The notes under the pieces: model-generated
What the model saw: only the letters and a program-made list of their open reading frames with translations
The model's database searches: none
Told to the model about the DNA's origin: nothing
Part shown: positions 16,281 to 24,566 of the stretch, piece by piece
Layout of the letters: each line of letters begins with the position of its first letter
Numbering within the stretch: position 1 is the stretch's first letter
Origin: Alphaproteobacteria bacterium
GTDB lineage: Bacteria; Pseudomonadota; Alphaproteobacteria; Micropepsales; Micropepsaceae
Direction: 5' to 3'
Length of the DNA: 33,475 bases
Assembly: GCA_023259375.1 (NCBI GenBank)
Contig: JAHFQC010000061.1
Coordinates: 1 to 33,475 of the forward strand
Position numbers and translations under genes: made by a program

Positions 16281-17959
16281 GCCGCTGGGGACCGGAGGTT
16301 GGCGCTCAGACCGTATTCCGCTTATGGGCGCCTGCTGCCGATGCCGTGCTGCTGGAGCTGGCCGACGCCGAGCCGCTGGCGATGGCCCGCGAGGCCGATG
16401 GATGGTGGGCTGTTTCGTGTTCCGCCGGCGCGGGCACGCGCTATCGTTTTCGCATCGGAGGCGTTTCGGTGCCCGACCCGGCGTCACGGCGGCAATCGGG
16501 AGACGTGCACGGCTGGAGCGTGGTGGAGCGCTCGACCTATGAATGGCGCACGCCGCGATGGCAGCCGCGCCCGTGGGAGGAAGCCGTCTTTTACGAACTG
16601 CATACTGGGCTGTTTGGCGGATTCCGGGGTGTGGTCGAACACCTCGAGGGGTTGCGCGAGATTGGCGTGACCGCCATCGAGCTGATGCCGATCGGCGATT
16701 TTCCGGGGCAACGAAACTGGGGTTATGACGGCGTTCTGCCTTATGCACCTGACGAGGCCTACGGCACACCCGACGATCTGCGCCATTTGATTGACGAGGC
16801 CCACGCGCGTGGCCTGATGGTATTTCTCGACGTCGTCTACAACCATTTCGGCCCGGACGGGAATTATCTGCCGGTTTATGCGCCGCAATTCTTTCGCAGC
16901 GACCTCAAAACGCCGTGGGGCGATGCCATCGACTTCCGTCAGGAGCCGGTGCAGCGGTTCTTCATCGACAACGCGCTCTATTGGCTCGAGGAGTTCCGCT
17001 TCGACGGATTGCGCTTCGATGCCGTACATGCGATCCGCGACGCCGGCTTCCTGGAGATGATGGCGAAGGAAATCGGCGCGCGCGCACCAAGCCGGCACTT
17101 GGTGCTCGAGAACGAGGACAACGACGCGCGCCTGTTGGAAACTTATCGGGCGCAATGGAACGACGACTTCCACAATACCCTGCATGTGATGCTGACAGGC
17201 GAGCATGAAGGCTATTACGCCGACTTCGCCGAACGTCCCGCCAAGAAGCTGGCGCGGCTGCTGAAAGACGGCTTCGCCTTTCAGGGCGAACACATGGAGC
17301 ATGTCGATCGCGTCCGCGGCATGCCAAGCGGGCATCTGCCGCCGACGGGGTTCGTGTCGTTCCCGCAAAACCACGACCAGACCGGCAACCGCGCGCTGGG
17401 CGAGCGGCTGATCGATCTTGCCGAAGAGCGAGCGCTAAAGGCGGCAATTGCGCTGCAGCTTCTTTCGCCGCAAATCCCGCTTCTGTTCATGGGCGAGGAA
17501 CGCGGCGCCCGCGAGCCGTTCCTGTTCTTTACCGATCACAACCCCGAACTGGCCGAAGCCGTGCAGAAAGGCCGGGCAGCGGAGTTCGCCAAATTCCCCG
17601 CCTTTGCATCCGGCAAAGCCAAGGTACCCGACCCCAATGATCCGGAAACCTTCGAGCGTTGCCGTCTCGGTCCCGGCGATCCGGCGTGGCGCGCATTCTA
17701 TCGCGAGCTGCTGCAGCTTCGCTTTTCACTGCTGGTGCCCCGTCTGAAGGGGGCGACGGCGATCGCTTCGGAAGTTCTGTCCGAGGGGGCGGTGCTGGCG
17801 CGCTGGCGGCTGGGCGACGGCGCAGAGCTGACCATTGCGACCAACCTTGCGCATGACCCGGTACAAATACCGCTGCAGCACTCCACGCCGGTTTACGGCA
17901 CGGCCACGGGTGACATGCTGCCGCCTTGCACCACGACCGTATGGATCGAAGCCGCATGA
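16277..17959 (+). CDS. treZ: Malto-oligosyltrehalose trehalohydrolase TreZ
   Basis: 560 residues, typical length. It releases trehalose from the end of maltooligosyl-trehalose made by TreY. Seen: short CBM48-like N-terminus (QTVFRLWAPAADAVLLEL), the family marker EEAVFYELHTGLFGGF near residue 103, nucleophile D248 in GLRFDAVHAI, acid E278 in LVLENEDN, and D367 in QNHDQTGNRALGERL. Start and stop both overlap neighbours (ATGA with glgX and with treY), so translation is coupled through three genes. Confidence 0.95.
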   Translation: MSRWGPEVGAQTVFRLWAPAADAVLLELADAEPLAMAREADGWWAVSCSAGAGTRYRFRIGGVSVPDPASRRQSGDVHGWSVVERSTYEWRTPRWQPRPWEEAVFYELHTGLFGGFRGVVEHLEGLREIGVTAIELMPIGDFPGQRNWGYDGVLPYAPDEAYGTPDDLRHLIDEAHARGLMVFLDVVYNHFGPDGNYLPVYAPQFFRSDLKTPWGDAIDFRQEPVQRFFIDNALYWLEEFRFDGLRFDAVHAIRDAGFLEMMAKEIGARAPSRHLVLENEDNDARLLETYRAQWNDDFHNTLHVMLTGEHEGYYADFAERPAKKLARLLKDGFAFQGEHMEHVDRVRGMPSGHLPPTGFVSFPQNHDQTGNRALGERLIDLAEERALKAAIALQLLSPQIPLLFMGEERGAREPFLFFTDHNPELAEAVQKGRAAEFAKFPAFASGKAKVPDPNDPETFERCRLGPGDPAWRAFYRELLQLRFSLLVPRLKGATAIASEVLSEGAVLARWRLGDGAELTIATNLAHDPVQIPLQHSTPVYGTATGDMLPPCTTTVWIEAA

Positions 17960-20511
17960 AGCCGCTGGCCACCTACCGCATCCAGTTCCACAAGAACTTC
18001 ACCTTCTCCGATGCGCTGAAGCAGGTCGGGTATCTCGCCCGGCTGGGCATCACGCACCTTTACGCTTCGCCGATCCTGATGGCGCGGGCGGGGTCGATGC
18101 ATGGCTATGACGTGGTCGACCACGGCCGCGTCAATCCCGAACTTGGCGGCGAGGACGGCTTCCGCGTTCTGGCCGCCGAACTGCGCAAGAACGGGCTCGG
18201 CATCATTCTCGACATCGTGCCCAACCACATGGCGGTCGGCGGGGCGGATAACCCGTATTGGCTGGACGTGCTCGAAAAGGGGCGCGACAGCATCTTCGCC
18301 AACATGTTCGACATCGACTGGGAGCCAGACCAGGCGAACCTGCGCGACAAGCTTTTGGTTCCTCTGCTCGGCCGGCCGGTGCTGGAGTGCATCGCCGATG
18401 GCGAGATTTCGCTGCAATGGGACGCGCGACTGGGCAAGTTCGCGTTTGCCTATGCCGAACACCGCTTTCCGCTGCGCCGCGAGGATTATGACACGGTGAG
18501 CGGGGGTGCGGCCTCTCCTGCCGAGGCCGATCTGACCGCATTCGCCAATCCCGAGGCGTTGCGCGCTTTGTTGGAGCAGCAGAACTTCCGTCTGGCCTAT
18601 TGGCGCTCGGCGGGCGAACGCATCAACTGGCGCCGTTTCTTCGACATCACCAGCCTCGCCGCACTGCGGGTGGAGGACGATGCCATCTTCGAACAGATCC
18701 ACGCCACCGTGTTCCGGCTCTACAGCGAGGGACTGATCGACGGCGTCCGCATCGATCACGTCGACGGACTTTCGGACCCGGAAAGCTATTGCCGCCGTCT
18801 CCGCGCGCGGCTGGAAGCGATGACGCCGCTCAGGCCGGAAGATCTGCCGCGGCAGCCGGCGTTGATCCTGGTCGAGAAGATCCTGGCGGATGGCGAAGAC
18901 TTGCCGACAGCGTGGCAGGTTGACGGCACCACCGGCTACGATTTCATGAATGCGGTTTCGGGCCTGCAGCATGCGCGGGAGAACGAGGACGCGTTCGACC
19001 GGCTGTGGACGGACCTCAGCGGACGTCCGGCGGACTTCGAAATCGAGGAGTGCCGGGCCCGGCGCGAAATGCTGGAGAACGCGTTCGCCTCGGCGTTGCG
19101 CGGCGCGGCACTGTCGTTCCAGCAGCTTGATGACGAAGGCACACTGGCGCCCCAAGTGTTTGAGGCGGCGCTGGAACGCATTCTCGAACACTTCCGCGCC
19201 TATCGCACGTATGCACGCGGCGACAAGCCGGAACCGGCGCCAGGTCCACTCTTCGAGGCCGCGCTGCACGAAGCCGAGGACGGCGCCAGCGAAGAGGAAG
19301 CGCGGGCGCTGACGATCATCGCGGCGGCGATGCGCGGCGAGGACACAGCCGACGGCGCAGTAGCGACCGAAGCGGTGCGGCGGTTCAACCAGCTCGCCGC
19401 GCCGGTGGCGGCGAAGGCGGTGGAGGACACCGCGTTCTATCGCTACGGACGGCTGTTGTCGCGCAACGATGTCGGCTTTACGCCGAAACGTTTCGCCATC
19501 TCGGCGGAAGAATTCCACGACGGCAGTTTGAAGCGGCAAGCGCACTTCCCGGCCGCCCTCCTCGCCACGGCGACGCACGACCACAAACGCGGCGAGGATA
19601 CGCGGGCGCGACTGGCGGCGATCAGCGAGCTGCCGGCGCTATGGGAAACCGAAATTCAGGAATGGTTCGACCTCAACACGCCGCTCCGGCCGCCGCGGGT
19701 TGGCGCGGGCGACGAATATCAGCTTTACCAAGTCCTGGCCGCCTGCCGGCCATTCGGCCTTTCCGATGAAGCCTTGTCGGCATTTGCGCGGCGGATCCTC
19801 GCGTGGCGCGAGAAATCGCTGAAAGAAGCCAAACTCGAAACCTCGTGGGCCAAGCCGGATGCGGACTTCGAGAACGATCACGCCGAATTCGTGCGCGCGC
19901 TGCTCGATCCGCAGCATCCGTTCCTGGCGCGGCTGGAGAAATTCTCCGGGACGCTGGCGCCGGCGGGCGCGCTGAACGGGCTGGTCGCGACGGTGTTGAA
20001 ATGCACGCTGCCGGGCTCGCCCGACATTTATCAGGGTACGGAGTTATGGGATTTCTCCCTGGTCGATCCCGACAACCGGCGGCCGGTGGATTATCACATC
20101 CGCGAGGAAATGCTGGCGGCAGCGGGCGATCCGGCGACACATCTGAAGGACTGGCGCGACGGCCAGGTGAAACTCGCGCTGCTAGCACGCCTCTTGAACT
20201 TGCGCGCGGCGGAGCCGGAGCTGTTCGGCGGCAGCTATCGTCCGCTCGAAACCGGCGATGCGCATCTGTTTGCCTTCGCGCGGGAGAGCGGCGGCAATGT
20301 GCTGTTCGTCGCTGTGCCGCTGTTGTCCGCCCAAGCGGCGATCGCGCGCGCCATGCCGCTGCCGGACGAGACGCTCGGCGAAGCATTTGCTCTGCCGGAG
20401 GATTTGCGCGCGCGCGCGTGGCGCGATGGACTGACCGGCACCGACGTGCCGCCGCCGAACGATCGGCCGCTGTTTGCAGAATTTCCGGCAGCGGTCCTGG
20501 TGTCCCCATAG
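17956..20511 (+). CDS. treY: Malto-oligosyltrehalose synthase TreY
   Basis: 851 residues from ATG 17956, which overlaps the treZ stop. It turns the reducing-end glucose of a maltooligosaccharide into a trehalose unit. Seen: TYRIQFHKNFTF at the start, YASPILMARAGSMHGYDV, IVPNHMAVGG, nucleophile D267 in VRIDHVDGL, acid E307 in LVEKIL, and the TreY-specific TATHDHKRGEDTRARL (D542). Near the C-terminus PGSPDIYQGTELWDFSLVDP is diagnostic for the family. It is the last gene of the operon; a small GC hairpin follows. Confidence 0.95.
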   Translation: MKPLATYRIQFHKNFTFSDALKQVGYLARLGITHLYASPILMARAGSMHGYDVVDHGRVNPELGGEDGFRVLAAELRKNGLGIILDIVPNHMAVGGADNPYWLDVLEKGRDSIFANMFDIDWEPDQANLRDKLLVPLLGRPVLECIADGEISLQWDARLGKFAFAYAEHRFPLRREDYDTVSGGAASPAEADLTAFANPEALRALLEQQNFRLAYWRSAGERINWRRFFDITSLAALRVEDDAIFEQIHATVFRLYSEGLIDGVRIDHVDGLSDPESYCRRLRARLEAMTPLRPEDLPRQPALILVEKILADGEDLPTAWQVDGTTGYDFMNAVSGLQHARENEDAFDRLWTDLSGRPADFEIEECRARREMLENAFASALRGAALSFQQLDDEGTLAPQVFEAALERILEHFRAYRTYARGDKPEPAPGPLFEAALHEAEDGASEEEARALTIIAAAMRGEDTADGAVATEAVRRFNQLAAPVAAKAVEDTAFYRYGRLLSRNDVGFTPKRFAISAEEFHDGSLKRQAHFPAALLATATHDHKRGEDTRARLAAISELPALWETEIQEWFDLNTPLRPPRVGAGDEYQLYQVLAACRPFGLSDEALSAFARRILAWREKSLKEAKLETSWAKPDADFENDHAEFVRALLDPQHPFLARLEKFSGTLAPAGALNGLVATVLKCTLPGSPDIYQGTELWDFSLVDPDNRRPVDYHIREEMLAAAGDPATHLKDWRDGQVKLALLARLLNLRAAEPELFGGSYRPLETGDAHLFAFARESGGNVLFVAVPLLSAQAAIARAMPLPDETLGEAFALPEDLRARAWRDGLTGTDVPPPNDRPLFAEFPAAVLVSP

Positions 20512-20517
20512 CAAAGA

Positions 20518-20533
20518 GGCGGGAATCCCCGCC
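20518..20533 (+). terminator. Possible terminator of the glgE-treY operon
   Basis: GGCGGG (20518-20523) pairs with CCCGCC (20528-20533) across a four-base loop, seven bases after the treY stop. No T-run follows, so this is weak. Confidence 0.3.
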
Positions 20534-20951
20534 CCTCCCAGACCTCCGGCAGCACGGCACGCTTGAGCCGACAAGCGCAACGACGGCACCTTCTCGTCCT
20601 CCCGGTGTCCAGATCGAACAGTGCTACGGCGAACCGGCCCGTTGGGCGCATAAGCCAAACTGTCCGATCAACGGATGTGTGGTGAACACCCTATCCTGTA
20701 TGACTTCTCACGCGGCCTCAGCCGCCCACGTCTATGCTCTGGCCGCGGCCGCTGCCGCATCCATCTTCAGGCTCTCCTTGTCAGGTCTTCGTTGCTGAGA
20801 CGTGGGAATGCGCTCGCACGATTTCAAGAGGGTGCGGCAAACGATACGCACTTCGGAAAGAGAGGCAGGTGCAGGTGGGAGAGCGGGGCACCGAAACACT
20901 GATATAGCGCTTTGGATTCCATACAGCGCAAATACGCCTAGTGGGGCGGTG
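20534..20951. other. Intergenic region, no supported gene
   Basis: About 420 bp with only short, unconvincing ORFs, including a 32-residue alanine-rich one starting at 20700. No RNA gene or EcfG-like motif seen. Base composition falls towards the right, marking the start of a lower-GC segment that lasts to about 21660. Confidence 0.5.
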
Positions 20952-21170
20952 TCAATTAGCGGTGCGCTTCAAATGCCTCACCAGATTTTGGCGGATTAAC
21001 AAAGTTACTGCGGAGACTCCGATCAGAAACGGCAGAGACCACCATGAATAGCCCCAGCCAGCCTGACCTAGCCAATCATACAGAACACACAGAGCGATAA
21101 GCCCCGCAACCACAAGAACCCACGTGCATGACCACTTCATGCATATCAAAATGAATCGGCTGTATGTCAC
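20952..21170 (-). CDS. Small hypothetical two-helix membrane protein
   Basis: 72 residues from GTG 21170 (62 from ATG 21140). Two hydrophobic segments (WVLVVAGLIALCVLYDWLG and WSLPFLIGVSAVTLL) separated by a tryptophan-rich turn, with a basic C-terminal end (RQNLVRHLKR), suggest a small inner-membrane protein with both ends in the cytoplasm. I recognise no family. GGGGG lies before the GTG; the inner ATG has no ribosome site. It lies in DNA of lower GC than its surroundings. Confidence 0.45.
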   Translation of the reverse strand: MTYSRFILICMKWSCTWVLVVAGLIALCVLYDWLGQAGWGYSWWSLPFLIGVSAVTLLIRQNLVRHLKRTAN

Positions 21171-21320
21171 GAATGCCCCCGTACGCGGGTTTGAAATCGA
21201 CGCCAGTCATCGACAGCAAAAAATCAGAGATCGAAGCAGGATTTATAGAGCGCTACCCTAATCCGCTGCACTGATACTACCCAATGGGCAGAATTATATT
21301 TTCTGGCTCCTTCTTACTTA

Positions 21321-21548
21321 TTATGCCCTACGCTTCCGCGATAAAAGCATCACCAGCATCAGCGGGAAAAACGCGATCAGTTCGGAAACCAGGATGTCAT
21401 AGCTGAGGAGCCCGCGCACATCACCCACACCAAAAATCGCGTCGTGAATAGTTGGGTAGTCTGTAAAGGCTGAATAGACCAAGTAGCCTTGCCAGAAAGC
21501 GATGATGCCGATGGACAATGTGAGCATAGCTGCTCGCGACATAATCAT
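21321..21548 (-). CDS. Small hypothetical two-helix membrane protein
   Basis: 75 residues with two hydrophobic segments (MLTLSIGIIAFWQGYLVYSA and LIAFFPLMLVMLL), a loop containing YPTIHDAIFGVGDVRG, and a basic RKRR end. AGG about seven bases before ATG 21548 is compatible with translation. No family recognised. It has the same orientation, size class and topology as the ORF at 20952-21170, 150 bp away, in the same lower-GC stretch; the two may have arrived together. No sequence similarity between them is evident. Confidence 0.45.
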   Translation of the reverse strand: MIMSRAAMLTLSIGIIAFWQGYLVYSAFTDYPTIHDAIFGVGDVRGLLSYDILVSELIAFFPLMLVMLLSRKRRA

Positions 21549-21669
21549 GGGGTGGCCTCACGCATCCGTGATGCTTCGATACCTATGATCGGACACTAGC
21601 ACAGACTTCAAGGATTTGAATCGTGGTGATTACGAGACACCATACCGTGGCATCTGTTTCTTCGAACCT

Positions 21670-21820
21670 TTCCCCTCTTCGTCATGGCCGGGCGTTCGAC
21701 CCGGCCATCCATTTCAGAAGCTGGTGCGCCGATGTGTGATCGCTATAGCCTGGATGGCCAGGTCCCGGCTATGCGAGCGGCTGCACCGCGGCAAGCCTGG
21801 CGCGGCCATGACGAATAGAG
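21670..21820. repeat. ~150-bp inverted-repeat element, copy 1
   Basis: The ends TTCGTCATGGCC and GGCCATGACGAA are a perfect 12-bp inverted repeat (21678-21689 and 21804-21815). Inside, a second inverted arm (GTTCGACCCGGCCATCCA against TGGATGGCCAGGTC) is nearly complementary. A second copy lies 1.1 kb to the right. The layout resembles the intergenic palindromic repeats and MITE-like elements of alphaproteobacteria. Confidence 0.75.
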
Positions 21821-21940
21821 ATATTGCAGGGGTCCGGCCGCTCGTGGTTTGGGAGAGCGCACAAACGCCCGCGGACGCGGCATTAAGAAATCGTGGACGG
21901 TTTATCGGCACTATATCCTCTTCTGGGGGATGACGGTTCG

Positions 21941-22765
21941 ATGCGATTGGTACTGACGGGCCTTCTCGTTATTGCCGTTCTATGCCTCGGCGCGCTGAAC
22001 CTGCATCGCTTCGGCGGGCGCTACATTCTTACCGATTGGGATCATGAGGCGGTCATGGTTGCGGAACCTCACGGTCCGGCGTCCAAAACGGTACGCGTGG
22101 TTTTCGTCGGCAACAGTTTTACGTTTCGCAACGATCTGCCCGCCATGCTCGCCAATATCGCGACCTCCGACCCGGACAACACCGTCCGCCTGGAAGTTAA
22201 GGCGTTTACCTATCCCGATGCCCATCTCGGAGACCTCCTGACAAAAACGGAGGCCCTGGCGTGGCTGCGGGCGCATCCCGCCGACTATGTCATCCTTCAG
22301 GATCACAGCAGCTGGTACGAAACCCCGCAGCTCATTCAAGCCGCCACGGCGGATGCCGAGCGCTGGCGCGATGCGCTGCGGACGTCGAACGTGACGCCAT
22401 TACTGTTCGAGGTCTGGTCGGACGGCGAAGGCAGCGACACCTATACCAATCCGCAATTCTGCACCTACGGTTCGACGCCGGACGCGGATTCCGACAAGGC
22501 GGCGGACCAGACGCGCATCCTCGCGCGCGACCTGGAACTTGCCGCCGTGCTGGTCGGCTCCATGTTCAAAAAGGTGCAGCACATTCCAGATACGCCGCCG
22601 TTGCTCGCCTGGGACCGTCACCATGCCAGCGTCGCGGGCACCTATCTCGCCGCGCTTGTCGTTTACAAGACGCTCACCGGAAAGACCGGAACGACCGCGA
22701 CCTACCGGCCGTGGGGCATGTCGAAACACGACGCGGATCTTCTGGCGCAGGCCAATTCCGAGTGA
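21941..22765 (+). CDS. SGNH/GDSL-type hydrolase-like protein, membrane-anchored or exported
   Basis: 274 residues from ATG 21941, beginning with a hydrophobic segment (LVLTGLLVIAVLCLGALNL) that is a signal peptide or anchor. Seen: VFVGNSFTFRNDLPAML, the block I serine motif (GNS in place of GDS), YVILQDHSSWYE in the middle, and WDRHHAS near the C-terminus, which supplies the D-x-x-H pair of the SGNH triad. Such enzymes are esterases or acyl hydrolases of varied substrates; this one resembles the GNSFT group (DUF4886-like). A GTG at 21893 would add 16 residues. The gene is bracketed by two copies of the inverted-repeat element. Confidence 0.7.
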   Translation: MRLVLTGLLVIAVLCLGALNLHRFGGRYILTDWDHEAVMVAEPHGPASKTVRVVFVGNSFTFRNDLPAMLANIATSDPDNTVRLEVKAFTYPDAHLGDLLTKTEALAWLRAHPADYVILQDHSSWYETPQLIQAATADAERWRDALRTSNVTPLLFEVWSDGEGSDTYTNPQFCTYGSTPDADSDKAADQTRILARDLELAAVLVGSMFKKVQHIPDTPPLLAWDRHHASVAGTYLAALVVYKTLTGKTGTTATYRPWGMSKHDADLLAQANSE

Positions 22766-22808
22766 CGATGGCGTTGACGTGCGGCGCCCCTCAGGGGATT
22801 GCCGAACA

Positions 22809-22963
22809 TTCCCCTTTTCGTCATGGCCTGGCGTTCGACCCGGCCATCCAGTGCCAGAGCAAATCCAACGCTATTCCAGATTTCACCACCGCCTGGATGG
22901 CCGGGTCCCGGCTGTGCGTGCGGCTGCGCCGCGGCAAGCCTGGCCCGGCCATGACGAACGGAG
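22809..22963. repeat. ~150-bp inverted-repeat element, copy 2
   Basis: Same outer ends as copy 1 (TTCGTCATGGCC at 22817-22828, GGCCATGACGAA at 22947-22958) and the same inner arms, here GACCCGGCCATCCA against TGGATGGCCGGGTC as a perfect 14-bp inverted repeat. The centre differs from copy 1. It lies between the SGNH gene and the beta-propeller gene. Confidence 0.75.
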
Positions 22964-23123
22964 GGCCTGTGGATACGACGCGGAGTGCGCTGCGCTACGA
23001 ACCGCTAGTCGAGAGAATTGAGTATTGTGTCCCCGTCATTGCAGTGCGGACACCTCACCACACCGTTATTTGACCCTGTGTCCGCGCGGGACTTTATTGA
23101 CCGGACGATTCTGGGGGTTGGTC

Positions 23124-24443
23124 ATGCGGCTGGTTCTTGCACTTGCGGCTTGTGTTGGGTTGGGCTCGACGGGGATTGCGGCCGACGCGCCGATGTTCCG
23201 GGGCGATGCGGCCCACACCGGCGTTTACGAAGGCACCGGCGCAACCCGGCTCGGCGGCGTCGCCTGGACGTTTCACGCCAACGGCGGATTTATCGGCTCA
23301 CCGGCCGTGGTGGGCGATACCGTGTACGCCGGATCGATCGACGGCTTTCTCTATGCCGTGAACCGCGCCACCGGCGCCTTGAAATGGAAGTTCGAAACCA
23401 AAGGCCGCGTGGTGTCGTCGCCGGCAGTGGCGAACGGCATCGTCTATTTCGGCTCCTATGACGGGACCTTCTATGCCGTGAACGCCGCCACCGGCGCGCT
23501 GAAATGGAAGTTCGACACCGCGGGCGAACGCCGCTTCGCCGCCAAGCATCTGCACGGCTCCGAGCCGGCCGCGGAAACCATGCCCGATCCGTGGGACTGC
23601 TATCTGTCCTCGCCGGTCGTGGCGGACGGCACCGTCTATTTCGGCAGCGGCGACGGCAACGTCTACGCCCGCGACGCGGCGAACGGCGTCAAGCGCTGGA
23701 CCTTCAAGACCGGTGATGTCGTTCACGCCTCGCCTGCGGTTGCGGGCGGCACGCTCTATATCGGCAGCTGGGACACCTATCTCTATGCGCTCGACGCCAA
23801 AACCGGCGACAAGAAGTGGGCGTTCAAGACCGGCGACGACGAGAAGATCCATAACCAGACGGGCCTGCAGTCCTCGCCTGCCGTGGCCGACGGCATGGTG
23901 TTCTTCGGCGCGCGCGACTCTCACATCTACGCGCTCGACGCGGCCAGCGGCGCCAAAGTCTGGGCGTTCGCGACCAGCGGCTCGTGGGTGATCGCCTCGC
24001 CGGCGGTGCGCAACGGTCACGTCTACGCCGGCACCTCCGATACCGGACTGATGTTCGATCTCGACGCCAAGACCGGCAAGGCGCTAAGCGCCGCCGATCT
24101 GAAAGGCTGGCCGCTGTTCTCGTCGCCGGCGCTGTCGGGCGACATGCTGTATGTCGGTTCGATGCGCGGCGAGATGCAGGCCATCGACATGTCCGGCCGC
24201 ACCGGCGGATGGAAATTCACCACCGCAGCCGCGAAGGGCGCGGCCGCCTACGCCAAGCCTGACGGCGGTCTCGATTGGGGCAAGCTGTTTCCCACCAGCT
24301 TCTATGACGACGCCGTGACCGGCTATGTGAAACTGCTCGATCTCGGCGCGATCCTCGCCTCGCCGGTGGTGGCGGACGGCGTGGTCTATGTCGGCGCGAC
24401 GGACGGCAATCTGTATGCGGTGAACGTGAAGGCGGCGAAGTAG
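23124..24443 (+). CDS. Exported PQQ-like beta-propeller repeat protein
   Basis: 439 residues. A signal peptide (MRLVLALAACVGLGSTGIAA) is followed by repeated blades with the PQQ-repeat signature: V..G..DG.LYAVN..TG..KWKF occurs at least six times, for example GSIDGFLYAVNRATGALKW and GSYDGTFYAVNAATGALKW. Such propellers occur in quinoprotein dehydrogenases and in BamB-like scaffold proteins. This protein is shorter than PQQ dehydrogenases (about 570-600 residues), has no CxxCH heme site and no obvious catalytic Asp or disulfide, so it may be a binding or scaffold protein. GGGGG lies before ATG 23124. It is followed, 123 bp later, by an exported esterase. Confidence 0.8.
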   Translation: MRLVLALAACVGLGSTGIAADAPMFRGDAAHTGVYEGTGATRLGGVAWTFHANGGFIGSPAVVGDTVYAGSIDGFLYAVNRATGALKWKFETKGRVVSSPAVANGIVYFGSYDGTFYAVNAATGALKWKFDTAGERRFAAKHLHGSEPAAETMPDPWDCYLSSPVVADGTVYFGSGDGNVYARDAANGVKRWTFKTGDVVHASPAVAGGTLYIGSWDTYLYALDAKTGDKKWAFKTGDDEKIHNQTGLQSSPAVADGMVFFGARDSHIYALDAASGAKVWAFATSGSWVIASPAVRNGHVYAGTSDTGLMFDLDAKTGKALSAADLKGWPLFSSPALSGDMLYVGSMRGEMQAIDMSGRTGGWKFTTAAAKGAAAYAKPDGGLDWGKLFPTSFYDDAVTGYVKLLDLGAILASPVVADGVVYVGATDGNLYAVNVKAAK

Positions 24444-24566
24444 CGTACGCCAACTGCGGCATCACATGCGCGGTAGTTCGATTCTGCAGTACTGCAACGT
24501 ACGCGCGGACATGGAATGCTCACCGCAAGTGCGCGAACCAATGCGCGAATGACGGGAGTGACGAGT

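Noticed and set aside
17893..19584. 563-codon open frame on the minus strand opposite treY
   Set aside because: Antisense shadow of treY; no recognisable domain, no ribosome site.
20700..20798. 32-residue alanine-rich ORF
   Set aside because: Very short, no ribosome site, no family; treated as chance.
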